From: CAYVUV01 sp964455095
GTDB lineage: Bacteria > Desulfobacterota > Binatia > HRBIN30 > CADEER01
Direction: 5' to 3'
Length of the DNA stretch: 38,833 nt
Assembly: GCA_964455095.1 (NCBI GenBank)
Contig: CAYVUV010000088.1
Location: 1 to 38,833 of the forward strand
Below are positions 12,255-21,121 of this stretch, one piece after another. The notes below the pieces were generated by a model. The model saw nothing but the letters and a program-made list of their open reading frames with translations, had not been told where the DNA came from and searched no databases. The first letter of the stretch is position 1. The number at the start of each line of letters is the position of its first letter. A program made the position numbers and the translations under genes.

Positions 12255-14584
12255 CACGGCGAGCGATATCTGAGGAGTCGCAGCGAATTGGCGACAACGA
12301 CGAGCGTGCTCCCCTCGTGTACGAGGATCGTCGAACCAATCCCGACGATCCCGAGAACGGCAGCTGCCGCGAGCAGCCCGATCGTGAGAATCGACACTGC
12401 AAGGTTTTGCCAGACCACGCGCCGCGTTGCGCGACCGAGGCCGATGGCGAACGGGAGCTTCGACAGATCGTCGCTCATGAGAGCGACGTCGGCTGTCTCC
12501 AATGCCACTTCGGTACTGGCTCCTCCGAGGGCGATCCCAACGCTCGCGGCGGCGAGTGCGGGGGCGTCGTTGACGCCGTCGCCGACCATCGCCACGGTTT
12601 CTCCGCTGGCGAGCGCCCGGATCGCTTCGACCTTCTGGTCCGGCATGAGGTCTGCGCGAACAACGTCCACTCCGAGATCGCGTCCGATCTTCTCGGCCAC
12701 GCGCGTATTGTCGCCGCTCAACATCAAGGTTTTGCGAACTCCTATCTTCTTCAAGAGGCGGATGGTGTCGGCAGCGGCAGGACGCGGTGTGTCCGCCAGC
12801 GCGATGACGCCGACGACTTCGGAGCCTGTGCCGACGAACATCGTGGACTTCCCCTCTCGCTCGAGCTGCTCGGCCCTCTGCTCCAGACTGACCGGCAGCG
12901 GCTTTTGCGCCTCATCGAACAGTCTACGGTTCCCGAGCATCACCTCTCGACCGTCGACGACGCCTCGCACCCCACGGCCCGTCAGCGACACGACATCGGT
13001 GGCATCCTTATTTGGCAGAGCGCGCACTTCTGCGGCGCGCACGATCGCCTGGGCGAGTGGATGTCCCGAGCGCCGTTCGATCGCTGCCGCCAGAGAGAGA
13101 ATCTCCTCCTCCCCGAGCCCTCCCGCCGACACGACATCAGTCACTTCCGGACGGCCGTGCGTCAGAGTCCCCGTCTTGTCGAAAGCGACCACGCCCACCT
13201 CGCCCAGCGTTTCGAGGTATCTGCCGCCCTTCACGAGCAGTCCGTTGCGCGCCGCCTGCGCGACTCCGGCCAGCATCGCTGACGGCGCGCCAAGCGCGAG
13301 CGCGCAGGGTGAGGCCGCGACAAGCAATGTCATGGTGCGCAGAAGGGACTCCCGCAGGCCCACACCAAGCCCGAGCGACGGCAGCAGAACGAGCACGGCT
13401 CCACCCAGCACCGCAGGAACGAAATAGCGCGTGAAGCGCTCCGTGATCTGCTGGGTGCGGCTCTTTTGGCCCTGCGCTTCTTCCACCATCGTCATGACGC
13501 GCGCCAGCGTGTTGTCGCGTGCCAGCCGCGAAACCCGCACCTCGAGCGCGCCTTCGCCGTTGAGGCTGCCGGCGAAGATGTCGGCGCCGGCAGCCTTCTC
13601 CACCGGGATGCTCTCACCGGTCACCGGAGACTGGTCCACCGCCGAGGCACCGGACACGACTGCGCCGTCGACCGGAATGCGTGCTCCGGGGCGGACGATG
13701 ACGACATCGCCGATCGCGAGCTGCTCGACGCCGATGTCGACCTCGATCCCGTCGCGACGGACCAGGGCGGTTCGGGGTGTGAGCTCGCCGAGCTTCCGCA
13801 CCGCTTGGCGGGCATGATCCAACGCCAGCTCCTCCAGCGCGTGGCCGAGGCCAAACAGAAAGAGGAGCAGCGCACCGTCGGCCAGCTCACCCAGTACTGC
13901 CGCACCGAGCGCCGCGGCGATCATGAGCAAGTCGGTATCGACGTGCCGCTCGCGCAGGGCCTGCCAGGCGTGGCGGGTGATGTCCCACCCGCCCAGCACG
14001 TAGGCGGCGAGAAAGAGCGGACCGGTCAGCGCGAGCCCCGCGCCAACAACATGCTCAGCCATCCAGGCCGTCAGAGCAAGCACGCCGCAGCCGAGGGTGA
14101 AGAGGAGCTCCCGATACTGGTCGAGGAACCCGGCCGCCCCCTTCTTGGGCACGCGGTATCCGAGGCGCTCGAGCGTGGCGACTACCGCGGATCGGGCGAC
14201 GCGGGTGGTGTCGTACTCCACGCGCACGATCTGCGATGCGTAGTTGACCGCCACGGCGAGCACGCCGTCCGCGCGGCGAAGAGCGTGCTCGATGACGACC
14301 ACGCAATCGGAGCAGTCCATGCCGTCGATCGGAATGAGGTCGTGCGCGTAACGAGTGGAGATCTCGACGCCGGCGCGTTGTGTCGCGCGCTCCAGCACAG
14401 CCAGACTGACCAGGTCGGGATCGTAGTGCAGGCACAGGAGGGGGGCGCCGTTCTTGCGCTCGACGTGCACCTCACTCACGCCCCGTGTGCCCTGCAGCAA
14501 CGCACAGAGACGGGCAGTGCAGCCGTCGCGTTCGTCCGGCGCTGTGGGGAGCAGCGCAGTCAATTCGAGCTCGAGCTTCTCCAT
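12254..14584 (-). CDS. P1B-type heavy-metal ATPase, SPC/HEG class (P1B-4-like)
   Basis: The 776-residue inner-membrane pump moves metal ions out of the cytoplasm using ATP. Two HMA-like domains lie at the N-terminus. The first is degenerate (R19, C22 at the metal loop); the second has GMDCSDC with C91 and C94. Family motifs follow: TGES (actuator), SPC at 425-427 in the metal-transport helix, DKTGTLT (phosphorylated Asp), SGHPLAQAI (HP motif), MLSGDN and GDGVNDAPAL. The last helix carries HEGSTL (from 756). SPC plus HEG(G/S)T marks the P1B-4 group linked to Co, Zn, Fe or Ni, rather than the CPC Cu/Cd/Zn groups; most P1B-4 pumps lack N-terminal CXXC domains. The start ATG overlaps the stop of a 41-codon ORF (TGATG) and has no Shine-Dalgarno site, so coupled translation is likely. 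Confidence 0.93.
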   Translation of the reverse strand: MEKLELELTALLPTAPDERDGCTARLCALLQGTRGVSEVHVERKNGAPLLCLHYDPDLVSLAVLERATQRAGVEISTRYAHDLIPIDGMDCSDCVVVIEHALRRADGVLAVAVNYASQIVRVEYDTTRVARSAVVATLERLGYRVPKKGAAGFLDQYRELLFTLGCGVLALTAWMAEHVVGAGLALTGPLFLAAYVLGGWDITRHAWQALRERHVDTDLLMIAAALGAAVLGELADGALLLFLFGLGHALEELALDHARQAVRKLGELTPRTALVRRDGIEVDIGVEQLAIGDVVIVRPGARIPVDGAVVSGASAVDQSPVTGESIPVEKAAGADIFAGSLNGEGALEVRVSRLARDNTLARVMTMVEEAQGQKSRTQQITERFTRYFVPAVLGGAVLVLLPSLGLGVGLRESLLRTMTLLVAASPCALALGAPSAMLAGVAQAARNGLLVKGGRYLETLGEVGVVAFDKTGTLTHGRPEVTDVVSAGGLGEEEILSLAAAIERRSGHPLAQAIVRAAEVRALPNKDATDVVSLTGRGVRGVVDGREVMLGNRRLFDEAQKPLPVSLEQRAEQLEREGKSTMFVGTGSEVVGVIALADTPRPAAADTIRLLKKIGVRKTLMLSGDNTRVAEKIGRDLGVDVVRADLMPDQKVEAIRALASGETVAMVGDGVNDAPALAAASVGIALGGASTEVALETADVALMSDDLSKLPFAIGLGRATRRVVWQNLAVSILTIGLLAAAAVLGIVGIGSTILVHEGSTLVVVANSLRLLRYRSP

Positions 14585-14709
14585 CACGATTCGGGGAGTG
14601 TCGCCAGGCAGGCGAGATCGGTGCAATCGAGTCGGCCCGCGTAGCGTTGCCCGTTCATCAGCGCCGTCGGCATTCCACGGCGGCGCCAATCTCTACGAGC
14701 TTCGTTCAT
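14584..14709 (-). CDS. Short 41-codon ORF coupled to the ATPase, thioredoxin-fold tail-like
   Basis: The ORF opens with an ATG behind GAGGGA and ends in a TGA that shares one base with the ATPase start. It contains RRRGMPTALMNGQRYAGRLD, which looks like the cis-Pro strand and following hairpin of DsbA/thioredoxin-fold proteins (normally G-x-PT-x-x-x-NG). The same frame stays open upstream to about 14757 with similar character (RLQRDAMNEAR). I see no CXXC active site. It may be the remnant of a thioredoxin-like gene kept because it couples ATPase translation, or a real small protein. Confidence is low because of its length. Confidence 0.35.
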   Translation of the reverse strand: MNEARRDWRRRGMPTALMNGQRYAGRLDCTDLACLATLPES

Positions 14710-14774
14710 CGCATCCCTCTGCAAACGGTCTCCGTGGGCCGCTGTTGCGGCACCTCACCCCTACTGACATCGCC

Positions 14775-15128
14775 TCACTTCTGCGGCGACTCGACCGCAT
14801 CCTCGCCGCACATCCCGGTCCGGATGTGGATGGCGTCTTCAACCGCGCTCACAAAAATGAGCCCGTCACCATGGGTGCCGGTTCGAGCGTTCGCGGTGAT
14901 CACGCGGCGCGCGAGCTCAACATCGCCATCTCGGAACTTCATCTCGAGCTTGGCGACGCTCATGTAGCGCTCGGCCAGCTCGGCAGAGTACTCGAGGTCT
15001 TCGTCACGCAGGCCTCTGCGGATAGCGCGCACGTCGATGACGGTCATGTCGGTAAAGCCGGCCTCTTCGAGGGCGCGGATCACCTTGGCCACCATGTTGA
15101 CGCGAACGTAGGCTTTGATTTCTTTCAT
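14775..15128 (-). CDS. PII-like signalling protein linked to RND efflux
   Basis: The 117-residue protein has the PII fold. The N-terminal strand is MKEIKAYVRVNMVAKVIRAL, the B-loop is TGTHGDGLIFV and the C-loop is IRTGMCGEDAV. The T-loop region (RRGLRDEDLEYSAE) differs from GlnB/GlnK and lacks the modified Tyr context. PII proteins are cytoplasmic trimers that bind nucleotides and regulate partners. A divergent group, called PII-NG in the literature, is encoded beside CzcA/CusA-type RND genes, and this gene fits it. The ATG overlaps the CzcA stop by 4 bases (ATGA). Regulation of the pump or of its expression is inferred from context; no partner interaction can be read from sequence. Confidence 0.88.
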   Translation of the reverse strand: MKEIKAYVRVNMVAKVIRALEEAGFTDMTVIDVRAIRRGLRDEDLEYSAELAERYMSVAKLEMKFRDGDVELARRVITANARTGTHGDGLIFVSAVEDAIHIRTGMCGEDAVESPQK

Positions 15129-18100
15129 GGGTTCTCGGCCTCCTTCGGTGTGCGAGCTACAGTCTCCATCCAGGCGTACAAGACCGGCAGGACAAGCAGG
15201 GTGAGCAGGGTGGAGGAGATGATGCCGCCGATGACTACGGTGGCGAGTGGGCGCTGCACCTCGGCGCCGGTGCCGGTCGCCAGGGCCATCGGCACAAACC
15301 CGAGCGAGGCAACCAGTGCCGTCATCAGGACCGGGCGCAGGCGGGTCGTCGAGCCTTCCAAGACAGCGGCATCGAGGGGCGTGCCCGCAGCACGCAGGCT
15401 CTTGATGAAGGTGATCATTACCAAGCCGTTGAGAACCGCCACACCAGAGAGAGCGATGAAGCCGACTCCGGCAGAGATGGACAGCGGAATGTCGCGCAAC
15501 CAGAGTGCGAGAACACCGCCGGTGAGCGCCATAGGCACCCCGGTGTAGACGAGGAGAGCGTCCCTCACCGTACCGAAGGTGGCGAACAGCAGCAGAAAAA
15601 TGAGCAGCAGCGCGACGGGGACCACCAACTGCAGACGGCGGGTGGCGGAGATCAGCTGCTCGAACTGACCGCCCCAAGTCGTCCAGTAGCCGGCGGGGAT
15701 CGCCACCTCGCTTTGGATGCGCCGCTCCGCGTCGCCCACGAACGAGCCAAGGTCGCGGCCGCGGACGTTGGCAGTGACGACAACGCGGCGTTTGCCGTTC
15801 TCACGGCTGATTTGATTCGGGCCCGGTGTGGTGTCGAAGCTGGAGACGGCGCTGAGGGGAATGAAGGCGTGGCCGCTGGCAGCCGTGTCGAACGCGGCAC
15901 GCTGCAGTCCGCGTCGGGCGCTGCCAATTTCGCGCACCGGCAGCGCCAGGGGGATTCGTTTCAGGGCCTCGCTGTCGCTGCGTACATTCTCCGGCAGGCG
16001 GACGATGAGATCGAAGCGGCGGTCGCCATCGAATATCTCGCCGGCCTCCTTGCCACCCAAGGCGATTTCGATGACGTCTTGCACGTCGGCGACATTGAGT
16101 CCGTAGCGCGCCATGGCCGGGCGGTCGAGGCGAATCGTCATGACCGGCAAGCCGGTGATCTGCTCCACCTTGACGTCCGCCGCACCCGGCACCTGTTCTA
16201 GAACCGCGGCCATGCGCTCCCCGATTTCGAGCAGGACGTCGAGGTCGTCGCCAAACACCTTCACGGCCACGTCGCTACGCACGCCCGAGATCAGCTCGTT
16301 GAAGCGCATCTGGATGGGCTGGGTGAATTCGTAGTTGTTGCCCGGGATCTGCTTCACCGCAGATTCGATCTCGTGCACCAGGTCGGCTTTGGACCGGTGC
16401 GGGTCGGGCCATTCGCTGCGCGGTTTGAGGATGATGAACCCGTCGGCGACGCTCGGCGGCATCGGGTCGGTGGCGATCTCCGCCGTGCCGATCTTGGCGA
16501 AGGTGTTCTGCACCTCCGGAAACTGCTTCAGCCGCCGCTCGAGCACGTGTTGCATGTCCACCGCCTGGGTGAGGCTCGTGCCGGGAATGCGCAGGGCGTG
16601 CAGCGCGATGTCGCCCTCGTCCAGGCTGGGGATGAACTCCGTGCCCATGCGGGTGGCGAGCAGAGCGCTGAGGGCGACCAAGACAACGGCTGCCGTGGCA
16701 ACCGCCAACCGGTAGCGCAGCGCCACTCGCAGCGACGGCACGTAGATGGCTTTGGCGGCACGCATGAGCATGTTCTCGCCCTCTGCCACACGACCGGTGA
16801 GGAGCACGGCGACGGCAGCCGGCACGAAGGTCATCGACAGGATCATTGCACCCGCCAGCGCGGCGATGACGGTGAAGGCCATGGGGAAGAACATTTTGCC
16901 CTCGACGCCGCTCAGGGTGAGAATCGGCAGGTAGACGATCGTGATGATGACCTCGCCGAACATGGTGGCGCGGCGGACCTCGCAGGAGGCTTTGAACACC
17001 ACATCGAAGCGGTCGTGGCGGGTGAGCAGGCGCCCGAGGCGATGCTGCTCCTCTGCCAACCGGCGGATGCAATTCTCCACGATGATGACGGCGCCGTCGA
17101 CGATCAGCCCGAAATCGAGCGCGCCGAGACTCATCAGGTTGCCGCTGACGCCGCTCTCCACCATGCCGGTGATGGTGAAGAGCATGGAGAGCGGAATCAC
17201 CATCGCCGTGATCAGCGCGGCGCGCACGTTGCCGAGCAGCAGCAGAAGGATGACGATGACGAGCAGCGCGCCCTCGACAAGGTTCTTCTGCACCGTGGCA
17301 ATGGTCTTGTCGACCAAGCTGGTGCGGTCGTAGACGGTCTTGGCCACGACGCCTTCGGGCAAGCTGCGGTTGACCTCCTCCATCTTGGCGGCGACGCGCC
17401 GCGACACCGTGCGGCTGTTTTCCCCCATGAGCATGAAGACGGTGCCGAGCACGACCTCCTGGCCATCCTCGGTCGCGGCGCCGGTGCGCAACTCACGGCC
17501 GAGCAGAACCTCGGCGACATCCTTCACGTACAGCGGGACCCCGCCGCGCCCCCCGACGACGATGTGGCGGATGTCGTCCAGGCTGACCACCTGTCCGGGG
17601 GCGCGGATCAGGTACTGCTCGCCGTTCCGTTCGACGTAGCCGGCGCCGACGTTGGCGTTGTTACGGCGCAGGGCGTCGAGGATGTCGCCGAAGCTCAAGT
17701 CATAGGCGAGCAACTTCTCGGGGTAGGGAGTGACGTGGTACTGCTTGAGGTAGCCGCCGATGGTGTTGACCTCGGTAACGCCCGGCACGTTGCGGAGCTG
17801 GGGCTTGATGATCCAGTCCTGGATTGTGCGCAGGTCGGTCGGAGTGTAAGGCTCGCCGGAGTCGGTGCGCGCGTCAGGCTCAGCCTCGACCGTGTACATG
17901 AAGATCTCACCGAGCCCGGTGGCGATCGGCCCCATGGTGGACTCGATACCCGGCGGGAGCTTACCCTGGGCTGCGATGATGCGCTCGCTGACCTGCTGGC
18001 GGGCGAAGTAGATGTCGGTGCCGTCCTTGAACACCACCGTGACCTGGGACAGGCCGTAGCGCGACAGTGAGCGCGTGTAGTCGAGCTTCGGCAGGCCCGC

Positions 18101-18319
18101 CATGGCCGTTTCGATCGGGAATGTGATGCGCTGCTCGGCTTCGAGGGGCGAGTAACCGGGCGCCGCGGTGTTGACCTGCACCTGGACGTTGGTGATGTCG
18201 GGCACCGCATCAATTGGCAGGCGTTGGTAGTTGTAGGCGCCCAGCGCGGCGACCGCAAACGTAAAGAGCAGCACCAGCCAACGCTGCCGAATGGAGAACT
18301 GCAGGATTTGTTCGAGCAT
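15125..18319 (-). CDS. czcA: CzcA-family RND heavy-metal efflux pump
   Basis: The 1064-residue inner-membrane proton/metal antiporter is the pump of a CzcCBA tripartite complex. It has the RND plan of 12 helices and two large periplasmic loops. It starts MLEQILQFSIRQRWLVLLFT. The fourth helix carries DFGLIVDGAVIIVEN, with D402, D408 and E415. Those are the same numbers and residues as the proton-relay acids of the characterised CzcA, so Zn/Co/Cd-type export (HME-1) is the best guess. Other family marks are LPIDAVPDITNVQVQV near 35, MGPIATGLGEI and PLATVVIGGIISSTLLTLLV near the end. It starts 9 bases after czcB behind AGGAG, and its stop overlaps the PII gene. Confidence 0.95.
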   Translation of the reverse strand: MLEQILQFSIRQRWLVLLFTFAVAALGAYNYQRLPIDAVPDITNVQVQVNTAAPGYSPLEAEQRITFPIETAMAGLPKLDYTRSLSRYGLSQVTVVFKDGTDIYFARQQVSERIIAAQGKLPPGIESTMGPIATGLGEIFMYTVEAEPDARTDSGEPYTPTDLRTIQDWIIKPQLRNVPGVTEVNTIGGYLKQYHVTPYPEKLLAYDLSFGDILDALRRNNANVGAGYVERNGEQYLIRAPGQVVSLDDIRHIVVGGRGGVPLYVKDVAEVLLGRELRTGAATEDGQEVVLGTVFMLMGENSRTVSRRVAAKMEEVNRSLPEGVVAKTVYDRTSLVDKTIATVQKNLVEGALLVIVILLLLLGNVRAALITAMVIPLSMLFTITGMVESGVSGNLMSLGALDFGLIVDGAVIIVENCIRRLAEEQHRLGRLLTRHDRFDVVFKASCEVRRATMFGEVIITIVYLPILTLSGVEGKMFFPMAFTVIAALAGAMILSMTFVPAAVAVLLTGRVAEGENMLMRAAKAIYVPSLRVALRYRLAVATAAVVLVALSALLATRMGTEFIPSLDEGDIALHALRIPGTSLTQAVDMQHVLERRLKQFPEVQNTFAKIGTAEIATDPMPPSVADGFIILKPRSEWPDPHRSKADLVHEIESAVKQIPGNNYEFTQPIQMRFNELISGVRSDVAVKVFGDDLDVLLEIGERMAAVLEQVPGAADVKVEQITGLPVMTIRLDRPAMARYGLNVADVQDVIEIALGGKEAGEIFDGDRRFDLIVRLPENVRSDSEALKRIPLALPVREIGSARRGLQRAAFDTAASGHAFIPLSAVSSFDTTPGPNQISRENGKRRVVVTANVRGRDLGSFVGDAERRIQSEVAIPAGYWTTWGGQFEQLISATRRLQLVVPVALLLIFLLLFATFGTVRDALLVYTGVPMALTGGVLALWLRDIPLSISAGVGFIALSGVAVLNGLVMITFIKSLRAAGTPLDAAVLEGSTTRLRPVLMTALVASLGFVPMALATGTGAEVQRPLATVVIGGIISSTLLTLLVLPVLYAWMETVARTPKEAENP

Positions 18320-18328
18320 GGCGTTCTC

Positions 18329-19600
18329 CTAGTGGTCGTGGCCGGCGCCCGACTTACCGACGTCGGCCTTGAGGATGAAGCTGTTGGTAGCAACGTACTC
18401 CTGCCCGGCCAGCAGGCCAGAAACCACCTCGACCCAGGTGGCGTCGCGGCGGCCGAGCTCGACCGGCTGGGCCTCGTACAAATCGCCGTCGCGCACGAAT
18501 ACGACGTCCCAGTCGCGCAGTTTCTGCAGCGCGGCAGCCCGCACGGCGAGCGGCACTGCCACCTCCGCAATCACTACTTCGCCGCCGATGAACAGGCCGG
18601 GCCGCCATTGGCCGGTCGGATTGGGCAGCACCACGCGCGCCAGCATGGTCTGCGTGTTCTCGGCGCCGAAGGGCGAGATGTAGGCAATGGCACCCTGGGC
18701 CGGCGGCAGTCCCTCGCCGGCGTCGAGCCGCACGGCTTGTCCGAGGCGCAGCTTGTCGAAGTCCTGGCGGTAGATATCGAGGTCGACCCACACCGTGCTG
18801 AGGTCCGCGACCACGTAGATGTCCTCGCCCTCGCCGGCGAACTCGCCGGGGGTGACATGCTTCTTGATGACGGTGCCGCTGATCAGCGCGCTCACCGTGT
18901 AGGGCTGCAGGCTCTCGTTGCTCTGCACGACGGCAAGCACCTCGCCCTTCTCAACCGGGTCTCCCAGGCGCTTGCGTGCCTCCTTCACGATGCCCGGATA
19001 GCGCGGGATGACGTGCGTGAGACGGTCTTCGTTGGGCACGATGCGCCCATTGACGCGCAAGGTGGTGCGCAGCGTCGCCGGTCCACTGCGTTCGACGACG
19101 ACGCCCGACTCCGCCGCGGCCGAGGCTGGCAACTGCACGCGACCCTCGTACGACGCGTACGTCCAGCGCGAGGTTTTCCCATCGTGCTCGGCGATGACCG
19201 TCGCGTCGAATGAATGCGGCTCTTCGACCTCGCCGCTTCCGAGCAGGTAGTCCCCCTGGGGGGCGAAGCGGAAGGTGTCGACCCGACCGCCCAGGCGGCG
19301 GAGCTCGATCGACAGGGTGGCGCTGGACGAAGGGAGCGGCTTGTCGCGATCGTACAGGTAGGCACGAAACTGCGGCGGCACACCGCGTTCGAAGATTGTA
19401 ACTTCGACGGCGAAATCCCCGTCGGTGAGCAGCCGGCCACGATGCGGGCCGCGCGGATACGCCTCCTCCGCATCGCCATGCTCCTCATGCTCCCCCTCGG
19501 CATCGCCGGATGCGGACGGATCGGTGCGGAGAATCAGGACGGCGAGTGCGGCGCCGCCGAGGAGGACGGCAGCGATAGCGAGTGTCTGCTTAATGTTCAT
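18329..19600 (-). CDS. czcB: CzcB-family periplasmic adaptor
   Basis: The 423-residue membrane-fusion protein links the CzcA pump to the outer-membrane channel. An N-terminal membrane anchor (about 5-25) is followed by a His/Glu-rich segment (GEHEEHGDAEEAY) and then a CzcB-specific beta domain. Next come the lipoyl-like half-motifs and barrel (GRIVPNEDRLTHVIPRYPG, LGDPVEKGEVLAVVQS, TPGEFAGEGEDIYVVADLS) and a C-terminal GHDH tail. The helical hairpin is short, as in CzcB/CusB adaptors. His-rich ends probably bind metal in the periplasm. The ATG overlaps the czcC stop by 4 bases, with AGGAG inside the czcC end, so the genes are co-translated. Confidence 0.93.
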   Translation of the reverse strand: MNIKQTLAIAAVLLGGAALAVLILRTDPSASGDAEGEHEEHGDAEEAYPRGPHRGRLLTDGDFAVEVTIFERGVPPQFRAYLYDRDKPLPSSSATLSIELRRLGGRVDTFRFAPQGDYLLGSGEVEEPHSFDATVIAEHDGKTSRWTYASYEGRVQLPASAAAESGVVVERSGPATLRTTLRVNGRIVPNEDRLTHVIPRYPGIVKEARKRLGDPVEKGEVLAVVQSNESLQPYTVSALISGTVIKKHVTPGEFAGEGEDIYVVADLSTVWVDLDIYRQDFDKLRLGQAVRLDAGEGLPPAQGAIAYISPFGAENTQTMLARVVLPNPTGQWRPGLFIGGEVVIAEVAVPLAVRAAALQKLRDWDVVFVRDGDLYEAQPVELGRRDATWVEVVSGLLAGQEYVATNSFILKADVGKSGAGHDH

Positions 19601-20976
19601 CGTAGTGGGTCTCCTGTGTCTACTGCACCGGACTCCTGGGCGAGCGGCCCGCCAGTGAGACGCTCGACGCGCACGAGCGCCTGCCGGTAGTCCGTCATGG
19701 CGCGCACCATGCGCTCGCGGTTGGCGATCAGGGTGCGCTGTGCGTCCAGCACGTCGAGGTAACGGTAGCGGCCCTCGAGATATCCGGCGTTGACGCTGTC
19801 GAAGGCGCGGATTGCGGCGGGCAGGATCGTCTGGCGCAGTGCCGCGACCTCGCGGTAAGCGGTCGCCAGTTCGGTGTAAGTCTGAGTGAGCGCCGTCCGC
19901 ACGCGCACCTCGGCGGCGCGCTGCGCCTCCTTGGCCGCTCTGAGCTGGTGGCGAGCTTCTGCGATCGCGCCCTGGTTGCGGTTGAGGACTGGCAGCGGAA
20001 CAGAAGCGCCGAACACGAAGCCGTTGTCGTTGGTGTCCTCGTAGCGGCGGTAGCCGGCCTCGACGGTGACGTTCGGGATCGCGTTGGCTTCTGCCAGCTC
20101 AACCGCCGCCTGGCGCTGCGCCAGCTCGGTTGCCCAGCGTTGCAGGTCGGGGTTGCGCGGCAGAGAGATGCCGAGCTCGTCCAGCGACGGCAACGAGTCC
20201 GGCTCATCCAGGCGGCCTTCAGCACGGCCGAACCCGGACGCCGCGCCCCACAATGAGGCGAGGCCTTGGCGCGCCGTGTCGAGATCGCGCTGCGCCTGCG
20301 CACGGTCGATCCGCGCGGCCGCCAGCGCGACTTCGGCGCGGGTGGCCTCGGCGCTCGGCTCGCGGCCGGCGTTGACCAGCCGGCCCACTGAGGTGACCAC
20401 TTGCTCGCCCAGCTGGACGGTCTGGTCCGAAAGGGTCACGCGCTCCTGAGCGCCAAGGACAGCGACGAAGGCGCGCGTCGTCTCGGTGACGAGGTCTAGA
20501 CGCAGTTGCTCGTAGTCCCAGGCGGTGAGGTCGCGGCTTCGTAGCGCCTCGTTCACGCGCGCCGAACGTTTGCCTCCGAGCTCGAGGGCCTGCCCGATCC
20601 GCACGGTCGTCTGCGCCTGCTTTGCGCCGGAACGGTCGCCGGTTCCGGCAACATCCTCTACCGTCAGTCCGGCCAGCGGGTTGGGCAACAACCCCGCTTG
20701 AGTCACCCGCGCGCCGCCAGCCTGGACCTGCCACGCCGCTACTGCGAGGTCCGGGTTGCGGGCCAATGCCAGGGCAACGGCGTCGGCTAGCGTCAGGGGG
20801 CCCGATGGCTCCGGGGCCGCCTCTCGGTCGCCGGTCGGGAGTGCGGGCGGTGGTGTGGGGAGGGGCGGCTGCGGCGACTTCGCCACCGAGGGTCCCTGAT
20901 CCGGCTGCATTGCGGCGCAACCGGCAAGCGCCGCAACGGCGGCAAACACTACATATGCTGTGTATCGTCTCGTCAT
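19597..20976 (-). CDS. czcC: CzcC-family outer-membrane efflux protein
   Basis: The 459-residue TolC-like lipoprotein forms the outer-membrane exit duct of the complex. The signal peptide ends in a lipobox (AALAGC, Cys near residue 20). A Pro-rich spacer follows, then two OEP repeats: the first begins LTLADAVALALARNPDLAVA, and the second follows near SLPSLDELGISLPRNPDL. OEP marks include the GQALELGGKRSARV segment shared with CzcC proteins and YLEGRYRYLDVLDAQRTLI near the end. The ATG at 20976 gives the proper signal peptide; the open frame extends upstream without family similarity, and the ribosome site is poor. It lies 145 bases below the small Cys protein gene, with a strong hairpin in between. 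Confidence 0.9.
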   Translation of the reverse strand: MTRRYTAYVVFAAVAALAGCAAMQPDQGPSVAKSPQPPLPTPPPALPTGDREAAPEPSGPLTLADAVALALARNPDLAVAAWQVQAGGARVTQAGLLPNPLAGLTVEDVAGTGDRSGAKQAQTTVRIGQALELGGKRSARVNEALRSRDLTAWDYEQLRLDLVTETTRAFVAVLGAQERVTLSDQTVQLGEQVVTSVGRLVNAGREPSAEATRAEVALAAARIDRAQAQRDLDTARQGLASLWGAASGFGRAEGRLDEPDSLPSLDELGISLPRNPDLQRWATELAQRQAAVELAEANAIPNVTVEAGYRRYEDTNDNGFVFGASVPLPVLNRNQGAIAEARHQLRAAKEAQRAAEVRVRTALTQTYTELATAYREVAALRQTILPAAIRAFDSVNAGYLEGRYRYLDVLDAQRTLIANRERMVRAMTDYRQALVRVERLTGGPLAQESGAVDTGDPLR

Positions 20977-21045
20977 TCCTGTTGATCCACTTCCCGTATC
21001 CGCGCCGCCGCGCACCGCAGTGGGCGCACAGCGGCCATAGGAAGG

Positions 21046-21070
21046 CCGGAGACGCAGCAAGGCTGCGTCT
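21046..21070. other. Perfect 10-bp hairpin between small Cys gene and czcC
   Basis: GGAGACGCAG, a CAAGG loop and CTGCGTCTCC form a perfect stem. GC-rich inverted repeats flank it (GGCC...GGCC near 21031-21045 and GCGGCC...GGCCGC near 21080-21100). No U-run follows on the minus strand, so it is not a standard terminator. It may stabilise or attenuate the czcC transcript. Confidence 0.6.
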
Positions 21071-21121
21071 CCACCGATCGCGGCGGCCAGTTTGGCGGCC
21101 GCGGTTACCGGAGTGAGCGGA

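Noticed and set aside
16373..18070. A 565-codon frame opposite CzcA
   Set aside because: It is an Asp/His/Glu-rich shadow. The real CzcA motifs, including D402/D408/E415, lie on the other strand.
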